The notes under the pieces: generated by a model
What the model was told of the DNA's origin: nothing
What the model saw: the letters and a program-made list of their open reading frames with translations, nothing else
The model's database searches: none
Shown here: positions 28,790 through 40,673 of the stretch, piece after piece
How positions within the stretch are numbered: position 1 is the first letter of the stretch
Layout of the letters: the number at the start of each line of letters is the position of its first letter
Position numbers and translations under genes: made by a program
Source: Nemopilema nomurai
Lineage: Eukaryota > Cnidaria > Scyphozoa > Rhizostomeae > Rhizostomatidae
Direction: 5' to 3'
NCBI GenBank assembly: GCA_003864495.1
Contig: ML133495.1
Coordinates: 2,239,231 to 2,303,230 of the forward strand
DNA length: 64,000 bases

Positions 28790-31700
28790 TGACAAGGTTG
28801 GTGGCGTTTGAATGTTCATCTGCTTCAGGAAATTGCGAGAGGAGACCTTTAGGAAACAAACTATTCTCAACAAACTATTCTCATGAGAAGCGTACAATGA
28901 TTATTTTCATCGAGACCTTAAAAGCTTGGCTAATGAAGCTCCTACCAGTTATACTGTTTTTTTCTTGTTTGGTGCGATTGCGAATTGAGTAGCAACGTGT
29001 TTTTAATCGAAGTAAATGTGTTCTGGTCCAAAGTTCTCTTTAGTTCAAAATATTAAATCTTGCTCCACTTGGATGTGATTGCAAATTGATATTCTTTTTT
29101 GATAGCTGGGTTTGTTGCCTGTTTTATCAAAGATGATAGTCAAAGATGACCTTTGAGTTGCATATCTGACAGAGATAATCTGATATCAAAGCACACAAAG
29201 TGTGCAAATGAGAAGTTGCTACAAGTCAAGGATGTGACATGAGTAGCTGCAGGAAATAGAAAATACAAGAAGCAAGCATCTCGAGATTGCATTTCAAAGA
29301 TTGTGTTCGTTTTTCTTATTCTTTCTTGAAAACTGTTTCCCCTTGCCTCGTCGTGTTGATGTTTTTCGTCAAGATATTCTCTGCTTGTTTCATATGCAAA
29401 ATTTTGTTCTTCATCTTGGTAGGTTTTCCATCTCGCCTGGGTGTGATTTTAATCATAACGAAATTGGTGCATTTCATGGTCGGCTGCACAACATGGCCGT
29501 TTGTATTTTTTCCCTAATGCACCGTTTTCCATTCCTTGCTATCATTGTTTGACTTTTTAGAAGGAAAAACTGTGCACACTCTATCACTTTGTGACTCTGT
29601 CACCGGGAGGGATACCTTTTATTGCGCTATTGTTGTATGTAATTGCTGGCTGCGTTTGTGGGAAACATTCCAGATGCATCGCTGTTCACGGAGCAGTCCT
29701 GGCCCAATTCGCATGCCTTGACAAAGTAAGGAGGGTTAGCACGAGAATGAATGGAATGAAGCGTTTATTTGGTTTACTGCTTAGCATACTGTCACTTCGC
29801 TCAATTCTTCAGGGACATTTTCTGAAGTGAACATGTATGTTCACGTTTGTCACCTGTTTGTTGTCGGATTAGTTCCGATGAAGGCGACGCACTTTGAACT
29901 CTCTTGACGGTCTGTTTGCCCATGAAATATTCATGCCTGTAAAGTCCTCCTACTATAAGCTTTTTGTTTCGTATCAACGTCAAACTTTTGTGCTCTTTCT
30001 TTGCGATACCTCGTCCGTTTTGCGATAAGAAGAATTTTTAATGGACTCTTTGAAGTGGACTGTACACGACGGTCCCTGATCAAATAAACCCGATCTGTTA
30101 CTAACCAGTCCGTCATTTCGATAAGCTTTCGACGATCTTGACTTTAAGCCTTTCTAAGCTCATTCTGTTAACGTGGTACTTGGATTCCAAGTGTTCTTTT
30201 TATGAAGGTTTTGAACTAGCGTTACTGTGTCGATCGAGCCTCTGCTGCCATGTTTTGATGGTCAGAAAGCGGTTAGGGGCGGGGAGGACCTTGGACTTAA
30301 ACGTCTGCAAGGATCAATATCATCCGTAGAACATCTGTCATGTGGGAAAGGACCTCGTGTTAATTAACGGGAAGTCTTAAGATTATTATGAATTGAGATA
30401 TACATTGCTTTAAAAGGGGAGTCCCATCAATTTGCACCATTTCACGAGTGAATACACAACGAGAAGGGAAATCATCGAGAGGAAGTTGGCCGAGAAAGCA
30501 AGCGGTACAAGGAACAAGCCAAAGCGAAAAAAGATCAACTTGTAGCCCGTAAGTAGCTTCTTTTCGAACCAATTTGTTGCCCTTCAAACACTCTAGTCCT
30601 TTTTTGCCACCTTCCATGGGTCCTGTAGGTTTCCATATACATACAATGTCATTTTGGCCAACATTTCTTCGAGTCCTTTTGACAAGGGAACAAGCCTTTT
30701 ACTGCCAGAGACGTTTCGTGCCTTAGATACTTCTTGACCTTCTTGCTTTTATTATAGTTCATTCATTATTTTCAGATTTTTACTCAGGCTGAAGATTTCT
30801 TCTATTATTTGATATAATGTTTGTTGTTTTCTTTTTTCATAAATTGTTGGATAATATTCGTGAAATTTGTAAATCACATTAAAGATATTTTTTGGTATAA
30901 TATAATAGCAGTTGTCAAGAAGCCAAATAACTCTTACATTTTTTCCACTCGCTCGTAACCGAATCATTTCCATTCGGCTTCCAAGAAAAGTTAAAGTCAT
31001 TTTCTTAAAAATTGTCGTTTTTTATCTCTCTACCCTTCCATCTCATACATATTCCATGTTTAAATGATGCTGTTAATTGGTTATTTCATCTTTGTTAATA
31101 AATGGCATGTTTAATCTCTTAGCAAACCTCGAGCAAGCACTGCGAATGTTCAGACTTGAAATCGGTAAAGGTTGTTTTATGTTGTTTATTGATTTAATGC
31201 ATAAGGTTTTAATACCGAAAACCCGGTCACCCCAGGCTTCATACAGATAGGATATATGAATGTTTGCTAACAAGAACGTTTAGGTGCAGCGCGTATCACG
31301 ATATTGCAACTTAACAGTGGCGTAGGTGCGGCTTTGGAATAAATGATATCTCGGGTGGGTTTATTATTCTGGAGCACCCTGCATTATCTAGAGGAGAAGC
31401 AATTGCTTAAAGAGACAAAAACTATGTAAGAAAAGTCAGACTTGATACTATAACCCAGGCCAATCTGCTTCAAACAGACTATTGTGGGTCCCACCACAGT
31501 GCCATTGGCTGCAGTTCCAGCCACTGTAGCAAATGCTTTCTTTCCAAGGCGAGACATTTGTAATCTCCTGTTTGCCATCTGTGATACTTGAATACATGGT
31601 GTTTGTAAAGATATTAAACTTCACTGACGTTTCACAATTGTACATTTGACCGCGATATCTCGAGCGTTTACTTTTCTAAACAAAGTCACACACATTGTCG

Positions 31701-32306
31701 TTGATTTGGTTTTTTGTTTATTTTGGTTTATTTTGGCGATCACTAATACACTGCTTCTGCTTGACAGTTTTGTAAATATTTGTCACCATTTGTCTTATTT
31801 GTTGTGATTCCATTGCAATTACAGCTGGCTGCCTTACATGTTGAATAAAACGTCGAGCGCCGAATGAAACTGTTGATAGGCAAACTGTGACAGGTGCTAT
31901 AAAAAGTGCCCGCAATGAAGCACGCCCTTTGTTGCGTTTTGCGACCTTCCGTTGCCCCCTCCCTTTTTTAGCCATAAGCAATCAAGTCTACCAGTACTTG
32001 GCAGCCATGATTGGTCTTTTGCCCGAAGCTTCCCGTTCGGTCGCATTGTTTTTAAGGCCCTGGAGTTTGTTTGTTTACATTTGATAAGCCGCATTGTTAT
32101 TGCGTTAAATAAACTGCAGAATCCTGCAAATAAAAGAATCTCTTTTTTCATACCCAGAGGTGAACATTTGGCGGTTGATGTGATTCAAGCCAACAGCAGT
32201 GAACATAGGGTGGCAGCCACTGACCTTCCTGGACATTTCAAAGCACTGGGGATTCAGGGAGCTTTTTGTGGCTGTCAATGAGCATTTGCGTCTGAAAACT
32301 TCCGTG
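28790..32306. other. long stretch without an assignable gene
   Basis: Many short frames occur on both strands (for example 29287-29830 +, 30752-31000 -, 31384-31645 -, 31718-32151 -), none with a known domain. The last few hundred bases must hold the promoter and 5' UTR of the receptor gene at 32307. Otherwise I see nothing to name. Confidence 0.45.
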
Positions 32307-33449
32307 ATGGAGAATTCTACAAACGTTTACGTTCTCGTCACCAAGGACTGGAGTGCAATTGAAACAGCTGTTGCTGTTGCTGTCTTATTGATGATGAATT
32401 TAACTGCTCTCTTTTTCAACATTCTAATCTTACTCACGATCCTGCTCACAAAAAGACTACGAGGAGAAGCTGATTCTATACTGATCGGTAACCTAGCCTT
32501 GTCTGACTTATTAGTTGCATGTTGTATTATGCCCTTTAGTACAGACGTACTTCTTAGCGGAGAACTAGACTATGGACCAATCTTTTGGGTTTTCCAAGGC
32601 TTCAGTAACTTCTTTTTCTGCATAGCGTCTATATTGAACCTGGTCGCCTTGTCCTTCGATCAGCTCATAACTGTGCGGTCCCCGTTCCGCTACACGGCCA
32701 GTCGCAAGAGATCGTTGGCCATCCTAATGGCGCTAGTTGTGTGGGCCTACAGCGGCCTGTGCGCTCTGCCTCCTTTGCTCGGCATAAGCTCGTACACCTG
32801 TTTCATACCTAACACAGGTGAATGCTCCCCCAGTCAGTGGACAGGAACGAACAACGCAGTCATTTTCACAGTGCTTGTAACTGTTCTTACGTGGGGCATT
32901 GGTATTGTAGTGCTCATTTTATCCAATATCCAGATTTATTCGATTATCCGCAAACAACGCAAGGCAATTAGAACTACGATGGTTCACAAATCTGGTTGTC
33001 CAATGGTAATGCCGCTAAACCCATCGAATGTGTCAATCAGCCAGGTTGGTGACAACTCTCAAGGTGAGAACAAAGACAAGCGAATTCGCTTCATCGACCG
33101 CGTTCTGAGGTCTAGCACTGGTGTCGAGCCCGTTGAGTCTTACGTCAGCAATTCGCCATACCTAGAGCCAGGGCGAAGGTTGCGCCGCCGGTGCAAATGC
33201 ATTCCAAGCACCAAACCAGCAACATCCCTTCTGATCATCGTCGTATGCTACTTCATATCATGGACGCCATTTTGTCTCGTCTTGCTGATCGAAATCGCGC
33301 TGAAGCAGAAGGAGTACAGCAAACTGTCGCTAATTTTTCTGTGGATTGGCCATCTGAGCAGCTGCTTGAATCCGATCTTGTATTTCTATCGCTTTCGGAA
33401 GTTTAGAGAGCCAGCGAAGTCTTTCGTCAGACGCGTTTTGAGGAATTGA
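32307..33449 (+). CDS. intronless class A (rhodopsin-like) GPCR, orphan
   Basis: A single exon encodes 380 residues with seven membrane segments. Family landmarks seen: N in TM1 (LFFNILILL), LALSDLL in TM2, W in TM4 (ALVVWAYSG), SWTP in TM6 (318-321) and NPILY in TM7 (355-359). An N-glycosylation sequon lies in MENSTN. The start at 32307 was chosen because that Met begins a short, glycosylated N-terminus; no upstream in-frame ATG was found, only a GTG at 32199. Odd points: the DRY site reads FDQLI (Asp118-Gln-Leu), so the key arginine is missing; the usual TM3 cysteine is Trp94 by alignment; position 3.32 is Asn, not the aminergic Asp; TM7 has no opsin lysine. The third loop is long (about 90 residues) and basic. 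Ligand unknown. Confidence 0.95.
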   Translation: MENSTNVYVLVTKDWSAIETAVAVAVLLMMNLTALFFNILILLTILLTKRLRGEADSILIGNLALSDLLVACCIMPFSTDVLLSGELDYGPIFWVFQGFSNFFFCIASILNLVALSFDQLITVRSPFRYTASRKRSLAILMALVVWAYSGLCALPPLLGISSYTCFIPNTGECSPSQWTGTNNAVIFTVLVTVLTWGIGIVVLILSNIQIYSIIRKQRKAIRTTMVHKSGCPMVMPLNPSNVSISQVGDNSQGENKDKRIRFIDRVLRSSTGVEPVESYVSNSPYLEPGRRLRRRCKCIPSTKPATSLLIIVVCYFISWTPFCLVLLIEIALKQKEYSKLSLIFLWIGHLSSCLNPILYFYRFRKFREPAKSFVRRVLRN

Positions 33450-33586
33450 CTTGGCCAACCGGCAAATTGTGTCAACGAACACGTGACTGTAGTGAATATT
33501 ATATTCAACACCATTGCCATAACGAAGAATGAAGCGGAGTATGCTCATTTATGTAAAAGTGTAGATAAGGATTTGGGATTTAGATA

Positions 33587-33799
33587 AGGAAGGAGGAAGA
33601 GAGGGAGGGAGAGAGGGAGGGAGGGAGAGAGGGAGGAGAGAGGGGTGGGGGAGGGAGGGATAGAGGGATGGAGGGAGGGAGGGATGGAGGAGGGATAGAG
33701 GGAGGGATGGAGGGAGGGATGGAGGGAGGGATAGAGGGAGAGAGGGAGGGAGGGAGGGAGGGAGTGAGGGGGGTGAGGGGGGAGTGAGGGAGGGAGGGT
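33587..33799. repeat. GGGA-rich low-complexity repeat
   Basis: About 210 bp of GGGAGG/GGGAGA/GATGGA units follow the receptor stop codon. On the plus strand the many G3-4 runs could form G-quadruplexes. The Pro/Ser/Leu-rich minus-strand frame across it is a product of the repeat. Confidence 0.95.
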
Positions 33800-34084
33800 T
33801 TACTAGTTGATGTATATACACACGAATTGTTATGTTTTGTCCAATTATGAACAAGTTTAAAACATCAAAAGCATTCACAAGATGAAAGCTCTCCTTGTTT
33901 TGATTCTTTGCTCTTTCGCTTTTTATATATAAAGTTGGGCTAGAAGTTGACCAACAAAAGCCTTGACACTGTAATTTTGAACTCTGTAAAAAGCTGATTG
34001 CAAAGATACACACTGCACACCTAAAAGCAGCAGCAACAGCGATAACAATAGTGATGCAGTCAAGATCAAAAACGGAAGAATACA

Positions 34085-34665
34085 ACATAGAGCATGGAAA
34101 TGACTCACGGAAAGAATTCAAAGTTCTAGGAAGTTAACTCGCTCAGTGGAAAACATCAACAGAAGAAAGATATTAGCAATTGATGTCTACAAACGTTCAA
34201 CAGCATTTCCAGCGACAAGAAAAACTCCATCAAGATCAATCAAAGTACTTTTAATGCCCATGTGGCAACACTAACGAAGAAGCTGGAGAAAACCGTTGGC
34301 AACTTCCAACGTAGACATCTAAGGAAGAACTTAGGAATTAACTGGCAAAGAAATATTACCGAAACTGAGCTCTATGCCAGAATGAATTGTGAACCATGGA
34401 GTGAAATGATAAGAGAAAGGAGGCTAGCATGGCTAGGACATCTCATGCGCTTTCATAAAAAACACCAGCAAGGAAACCCTTAAAAAAAATCTCAGGAAGA
34501 TAAAATGGCGACAAGAAAGACCAAAGACGACTTGGATGCAGACATAAGGCAAAATTTGGCCAGCATCGAAATAAAACTGGATCTCTCAAAAGAAGCACAG
34601 TGTCGAATAGATTATGTGAACTGACACAGGATAGAAAGAGCTGATGTGGCATTGTGAGACGCATT
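34085..34665 (+). mobile_element. LINE remnant, RT C-terminal region
   Basis: The frame at 34262-34483 reads LEKTVGNFQRRHLRKNLG, then ETELYARMNCEPWSEMI and RRLAWLGHLMRF. This is the conserved post-RT segment of invertebrate LINE polyproteins, where a WYGHLLR-like motif precedes a GRPKTTW-like tail. The tail appears in other frames near 34500-34560 (RPKTTWMQT). Upstream, 34150-34260 gives INRRKILAIDVYKR, also like the region before that motif. Stops and frameshifts show it is inactive. No catalytic RT core or endonuclease is present. Confidence 0.72.
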
Positions 34666-37075
34666 GTATAGTATAAACTGCGTCTGATGTCTTAGTAGTA
34701 GTATAGCCCCCAAAACCCCGCTACGCTGGCTTTATCCCTCCTGTGGAAAGAAAATTGCCCCTTAAAACTACCCCAAAACAAATTAGACAGATTAGCTTCG
34801 GTAAACAAGAGCCTCGAATCGAGAGCAAAATTGACGCAATGCACAGCCACGCAGAAAATGAAATTCGGAATGAGCGGATATACTTAAAACGAATGTTGTC
34901 GACAAAAAATTGACTCGCCATCCTTCGCGTGCTTCACTCGCACTCCTGAACAATCGCTAGGACGGGGTTCGCAAAAATTGAAAGGGAGAGGCTCCCTTCA
35001 AAAGAAGAAGTGAGCAGTCTTCTTGAAAATAAATTCTACACTTCTTTAAAACGTTTTATACAAAATGCTCACAAAAGTTTCAATAGTAAGCCATAAAGGT
35101 AAGAAGCCTGCAAAACTCAAAAGTTTTTCGAATTGGAGCATGGCCTCTGCCTGAACAAAGAAGCGGCAACAAGTCAAATGTATTGCTTGGTTTATTTGTC
35201 ATTTAAAGACGCGGGTGGGCTGTTTCAAAGCAAGTTTGTTGCCATTAACTGTACAGGTTAGGACGTTTGTCATTTTTATGTGCTGAAAGAGTTTAAGCAA
35301 CCGTCAGTTTCTTGTTGTTGATAAAGCTTTGCTTGCCGAGGATCTGCAAAGAATATCGCGTACCAACATTCATCAAAGATGTAATCACTTTGTGTAGTGT
35401 ACTTGCCCGGTCACTTTAATCTAAAATAAAACAAGAGCCGTTTCAAGCGTTTCAAAAATAGAAAACCTGATAGGAGTCATTTTTTAAGCCACGATCTTCA
35501 CTCGAATTTCTACGACAATCGCTATAACGTCTGTGCTATTCTGTCTGCAAGGATATTGGGCTCTGCATCGTTCTCTAGGCCTTTCTCTAATGCAATGTCC
35601 TCTTGCGTTTCAAAAATTGCATTTGCAACAAAACTACCCCGAAACTTCATTGCTCGGGTCGTTACTTAGAAGAGATTTAGATCAACCAGTCAACACAAAA
35701 AGTTACCTGCCAAGTATAGGCTCACTAAACAGTCGTGATTTTGTGTGACAGTTTTACATGGATGTGAAGGTCTTGAATTGACTTGAATATGCCTTGAATC
35801 GAATGATGAATACTGCATCTTGGGCAAGTTGCAATGCATGTATATTTAAATGTAAAGTTACGATTCCTGTCCTACCATAAAACAGCTAAACCTTTCTCAG
35901 TAAGCTTTAATATCAACGAAAACTTTCCCCAAAGCTAGATTTAATGAAAATGCTAAAACTTCCTCAAGTACGACATCTAAAAGCAAATTCGTGACTTTTT
36001 CTTGACCCTGTGAGGAAGAGCGTAGCACGATAATCTACTTATACACTGGTTTTACCAAACAATCATGGACGTCGTTTGTGTTCATCCCAAGGCTTTGTAA
36101 AAGAAGACTTTATCATTGTGCAAAGTATTTTTTTAAAGATATTCAAGATCCCACATAGTTTCGTGCACACGAACTTATGGAAAGCACAATGTCAAGAATC
36201 TTTCTTCCTGTGTTTATTATGAAAACATCAGATCTTCTGCACTCCGTAGGTCCTTAGCATATCTGTTTTTTGTAAATTTATTCTTTAAAAAATCAAAAAC
36301 GCTGTATTAATGCCATTGTTGCTTGAGAAAGATATTACCAATGAGATGCAATAAGCATGATCCACACTCCGGTGCGATTTTAATCTTATCGAAAATACGC
36401 CATAATACAACCATATCCAAGCTATTTTGTCCCAAAAATTCCAAAGCTAACCTAAGATAGTCCCATAGATAATCCCAAAGCTAATCATTTTTAATTTCAA
36501 CCGGAAATGAAGGGGTGGGTAAAGTTTAGCTCCCTGATATATTGAAACAAAATGCAGAAGGATAGACCCATGAATGTTAAAAGTGACTTCTAAATACTGC
36601 AGATTTTTCGGGTTTAGGTCTTTTGTGTAAGATGAACACCTGTTATTTTCGGCGATGAACCTTTTCCCTATCTGCCAATCTTAAAGATTCTGTTTTCAGT
36701 TGCATCTATATCCGAATCTCCCTTCCAAACTTGTCGCCTACCTAATTTCAGCATTCATTTTCACGATGAAAACAAACTGTGGAATACTTTCGATTAAGTG
36801 GCTCCTATCCTTGTTGTGATCGGAGGTTCTGATATTTTATTCGTTTCCATCTTTTTTCACGTTTAGTAGGAAGGAAAGAAGGAAAGCGTATAATCGACCA
36901 GTTGGTGTTTATCGAATGAATGACCACAAATCAAAAGAAACTGGGAACAAAGAGAATGGAGCAGGTGTACAAGTTAGTGAGAACAACAACAACTACGATG
37001 TCTGGCCATTAGTAGCGAGAGGAAGATTTCCTTGTGGTTTGTTGGTTAATCTTTTTCTGTCGAGCGACAACCAAA
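34666..37075. other. intergenic upstream of cytochrome b561
   Basis: No recognisable gene. Frames at 34721-34921 (-) and 35533-35748 (+) have no domain. The right end is the 5' flank of CYB561 and includes an ATG frame at 36916-37110 that overlaps the CYB561 start in another frame. Confidence 0.5.
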
Positions 37076-40009
37076 ATGGAAGAGCAAAGTGCACAAGCCT
37101 CTGCCGATAACGAAGAAAGGCAGCCAATGCTCAAGCCAAGCGAAGAACATGTAGAAAGTTCAGGGCACGGGCTACAAGTCAGCGCTGACGCGAACAGTAT
37201 CGACGATGATCAATCAGCTCTCTTCAACTTTTATCTTCTTACTGGATTGACGGAGGTGGTTGGCATCATTTGCCTGGTAATTGTCATTGGTTGGGTGATT
37301 CATTTCCGAGGTGGATTTGCATGGGATGGATCTGGAAAAGAATTCAACTATCATCCTGTTTTCATGGTCATTGGTCTCGTGCTTCTGTATGGAAATGGTA
37401 AGTACACCGATAAGGTTCACTGTTTAATCAATTTTTAATTTCCAACGTCTAAATTCAATTTTCAACTTCAAAACTTGATTTGGACTGCACATCTTGAATC
37501 GTCTATCATTCCCAAATAAAGAAGGTTTAATAAACTGTAAAACATGCCAAATCTAATCTCCGTTGTATCGCAAGTGACTTCGTAAGGGGGCGTTGTGTCA
37601 ATAGGTAGGCTAAAGGAACTGATACAGGGAAGCTCACACCCCATTCTATAGTAAAGACCAGCAGTAAGGTGTTTTGACACTCCTATCATCCTAAAGATCT
37701 GGCATCTATAACCAATGTTTCAAGCCTATGCCAAAACTGCACAACAAACAATACGTACAGAAGCCTTTGCAAGCTTGCTGAAAATACGAAAATGGCTGTT
37801 GTGTAAAGTGTAGCAATTTTGGGTTTAGTTTTGACAATTACAACAACAAAATGCTTCAAGTTGAAGCTATTGCAGCAACAATGCTATTCCATGTTTAGCA
37901 CATACAACAAAGCATATATTTCCTAATGCATTTCCTTTTGTTGCAAAGGAAGTTTATGAATCCTGGCAAATTATGGGCTGATATGATAAAGATCAGACCT
38001 TATTTTGTTTCCGTATTCTAGTCTTAAACATTTTTAAACATTCTGTATTCTATTCTTAAAAAAGAATACTAATTGAAACACAAGACAGTTTTTAGACATA
38101 CCATTACTGTCTCACTCTCACATCTTAGCCAACCTCCAATAAAATAAACTATTTTTCACTTTACGATGAGAAGTATTATTTTGAAACAAGTTGAAAAGAA
38201 ATTGATCAATTTGAAATGAAATTGATCAATTTGAAATATTCTTATTATGTCACACCCTTTCCAAGAATTTATAGAAACATCAAACCATTTCTTTTTGAAG
38301 GAGCAATGGTTTACAGAGTATTTCGTAATACTGAAAAACAGTATATCAAGCTTGTTCACATGGTAATCCAGATGCTGGCCCTAATCTTTTCAATTCTTGG
38401 ACTGGTTACAGTTTTTGACTTCCACAACAAAGCCAAAATTCCCAATATGTACTCGTTGCACAGTTGGATAGGACTTGCAGCAGTGATACTCTTTTGTTGC
38501 CAAGTAAGTTTCTTTGCATTATTTCAATATATATACGGATTGTAGTATTTCATTAATGTAAACAACACACCATTGTCATCCACTTTTTCACTAATAATTT
38601 CTAAACAGTGAATATAATTTAGGAATTTGAACTACCTATTTTGTTTCATTATCTTTAGTTAAGGTTAAAACGTTTTTGAATATAATTCCTTCATTTGATG
38701 GATGTTTTATTGAAATCAACTAAAATTGGTATTTGTAATCTAGTGGCTGTGTATCTAAACCAAGTATGTTGCCCAACCTTTCTTGATTAAAATTTGATTC
38801 TCAAATTTTTCAACTCAGAACTAGAATATTTCCAAGTAAATGACCTCCTACTGGAATTTGTCTTAACCATGTCTTGTTCTTCAGTGTAATGAAATTGAAA
38901 TTGTTGTTGAAAACAAATTAAACATAGCTAAAAAACAACTGTACAACTCAAACATGCTTGGGACTGAAGATTTGTATTTCATGTGTCATAAAAATTGTGG
39001 CTATTGCTTTAGTCTCTCTCCCACTCTTGAACCTGATTTTGTGAAAAAGTAACACTGTTGTGAAAAAATAATGGCTTTGTATTTAAAGGTTTTCCCTTCT
39101 TCTAGCTTCTTTTTGGATTCCTTGCCTTCCTGTTCCCAAAGTTCCCAGACATGTGTCGTGCCCAGTATTTGATGATACATCAGTACTTTGGCTCAATGAT
39201 TTTCATCATGTCAGTGGGCAATTGCCTCTTAGGAATCACTGAGAAGCTGCTTTTCAGCATACCGTAAGTAAATTACGATAATTATTATTTCCTCAATACA
39301 CAGTTTCCACTTGTCTCCAACTAGTGCACAGGAATAGTGTCATTAGTATGAAATTTCCTACTTTTATTGTTACAGTAATATATTGTAATAAATGTCTGGT
39401 TTCAGATTTCTGCAGGTTGTTTATTCTTTCATATTATATTATTGTATTTAGCTACAAGTTCTTATTGCTGGAGAATTGTTGGGCCAGATCTTAAAGGGTT
39501 CTCATTGATCATTTTATAAGATACCACCATCAAACTACACATTAACGAGCTTTGCTTAGCTTGGTATGTGAAAGTGTAAAAATCATAAATCGATATTGTA
39601 TCAAAAATCTGATTATTCGTTAAACAAAGATTTTCATAATATGTTAGGACAGCTTTCCTGTTGTCTCTGTTTGTTGATGGTCTCTATTTAAAAGCCTGGT
39701 CAGCAATTGAATTCAAGACATCTTGGAAGCTTTGAGATCAGATTTGAACATGGGTTAAGATTTATTACAACCTGGAAGCAAAAAAACATGGTCTGGGTGG
39801 AAACAAATTTTTTTGGTGAGAATTGATGGAAAATCCCAATATCCTTTCTATGCAGGTCAACCTACAGCAAATTCGTCACAGAAGGAATTCTGGCCAACGT
39901 TCTTGGAATGTTTTTGATTTTCTTTGGAGGGCTAGTGATGCATCTTGTGACAAACCAAAAATACAAAAGAAGGGCTGATAATCAGGAAAGCTATACGCTG
40001 ATTAAATAG
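37076..40009 (+). CDS. CYB561: cytochrome b561 (transmembrane ascorbate/ferric reductase)
   Basis: Four exons (37076-37397, 38301-38503, 39106-39263, 39856-40009) join in phase to 278 residues. The protein moves electrons from cytosolic ascorbate across a membrane through two b hemes; vertebrate members act in chromaffin granules, lysosomes and duodenum. Six membrane segments span about residues 52-260. The four heme-ligand histidines of the family lie at His93 (NYHPVFM), His127 (KLVHM), His161 (SLHSWIG) and His200 (IHQYFG). The ALLVYR-type cytosolic motif reads GAMVYRVFRN. An acidic 50-residue cytosolic N-terminus precedes TM1. The start at 37076 sits in a good context (ACCAAAATGG). Which paralogue (CYB561, CYBRD1 or CYB561A3) cannot be settled by eye. 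Gene is tail to tail with the aldo-keto reductase. Confidence 0.93.
38198..38237. repeat. 20 bp perfect tandem duplication in CYB561 intron 1
   Basis: GAAATTGATCAATTTGAAAT occurs twice in a row. Each copy contains the palindrome AAATTGATCAATTT. It lies 64 bp before exon 2, so it may include the branch-point area. Confidence 0.95.
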
Positions 40010-40316
40010 CACATGAAATTTAATGTTCCTTTTCCTCAAAAAAATCTAATGTTCCTTTTAACAGAAAAAGTAACATGGGACATTCAGTTGATATTGATTT
40101 TGATAATGTTGTTGAAAACATTCTGTTTTGAATTCTTCTCTTTAACTTTTTAAGAGCTTTCTTACTCATAAATCTTGATGGTAGTCCTCTTCAAGTTTTT
40201 GTCGTGATACACTGATAACAGACACCCAGCTACCATAGAATGGTGCAAGTATTTTCGGGGACCTAAATTATCAGTTTGATTTATTGCAATTGTTCAACTG
40301 TAGCACAGTTTGGTAT

Positions 40317-40322
40317 AATAAA
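40317..40322 (+). terminator. candidate AATAAA polyadenylation signal of CYB561
   Basis: AATAAA lies about 310 bp after the CYB561 stop and 350 bp from the convergent AKR stop. The 665 bp between the two stop codons (40010-40673) hold both 3' UTRs; nothing else is visible there. Confidence 0.4.
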
Positions 40323-40673
40323 AATCATTGGATTTGTGAATTGCTTCATTTGATTATTAATAATAAGTATTTTTGGCACCAGGAGAGTACCATACTTCAA
40401 ACCTTAGTAACACAGACCTTAGTTTTCCACACACACAATTTTTCTATCCAAAGCAGATTTCTACAGAAATAACAAATTTTTCAGATTTTTTCCTTTTTCC
40501 TTTCCTGGTGCTTTTATGACCTTTTGCCTGGGTAATGTAAAAATCATAAGGTGTATATTTTAAAAAAGCCAGACAATGAGATGGTTGTTTGTTTCTTTGT
40601 TGTGATGGTTCTCTTGTGATTGCTTATGTTTACTTCCAAGTAGACAGCGCCTTTTGGTTTGATATGTTGATGA

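Noticed and set aside
33549..34121. 190-codon minus-strand Pro/Ser/Leu-rich frame
   Set aside because: It is the complement of the GGGA repeat; the protein repeat follows from the DNA repeat.
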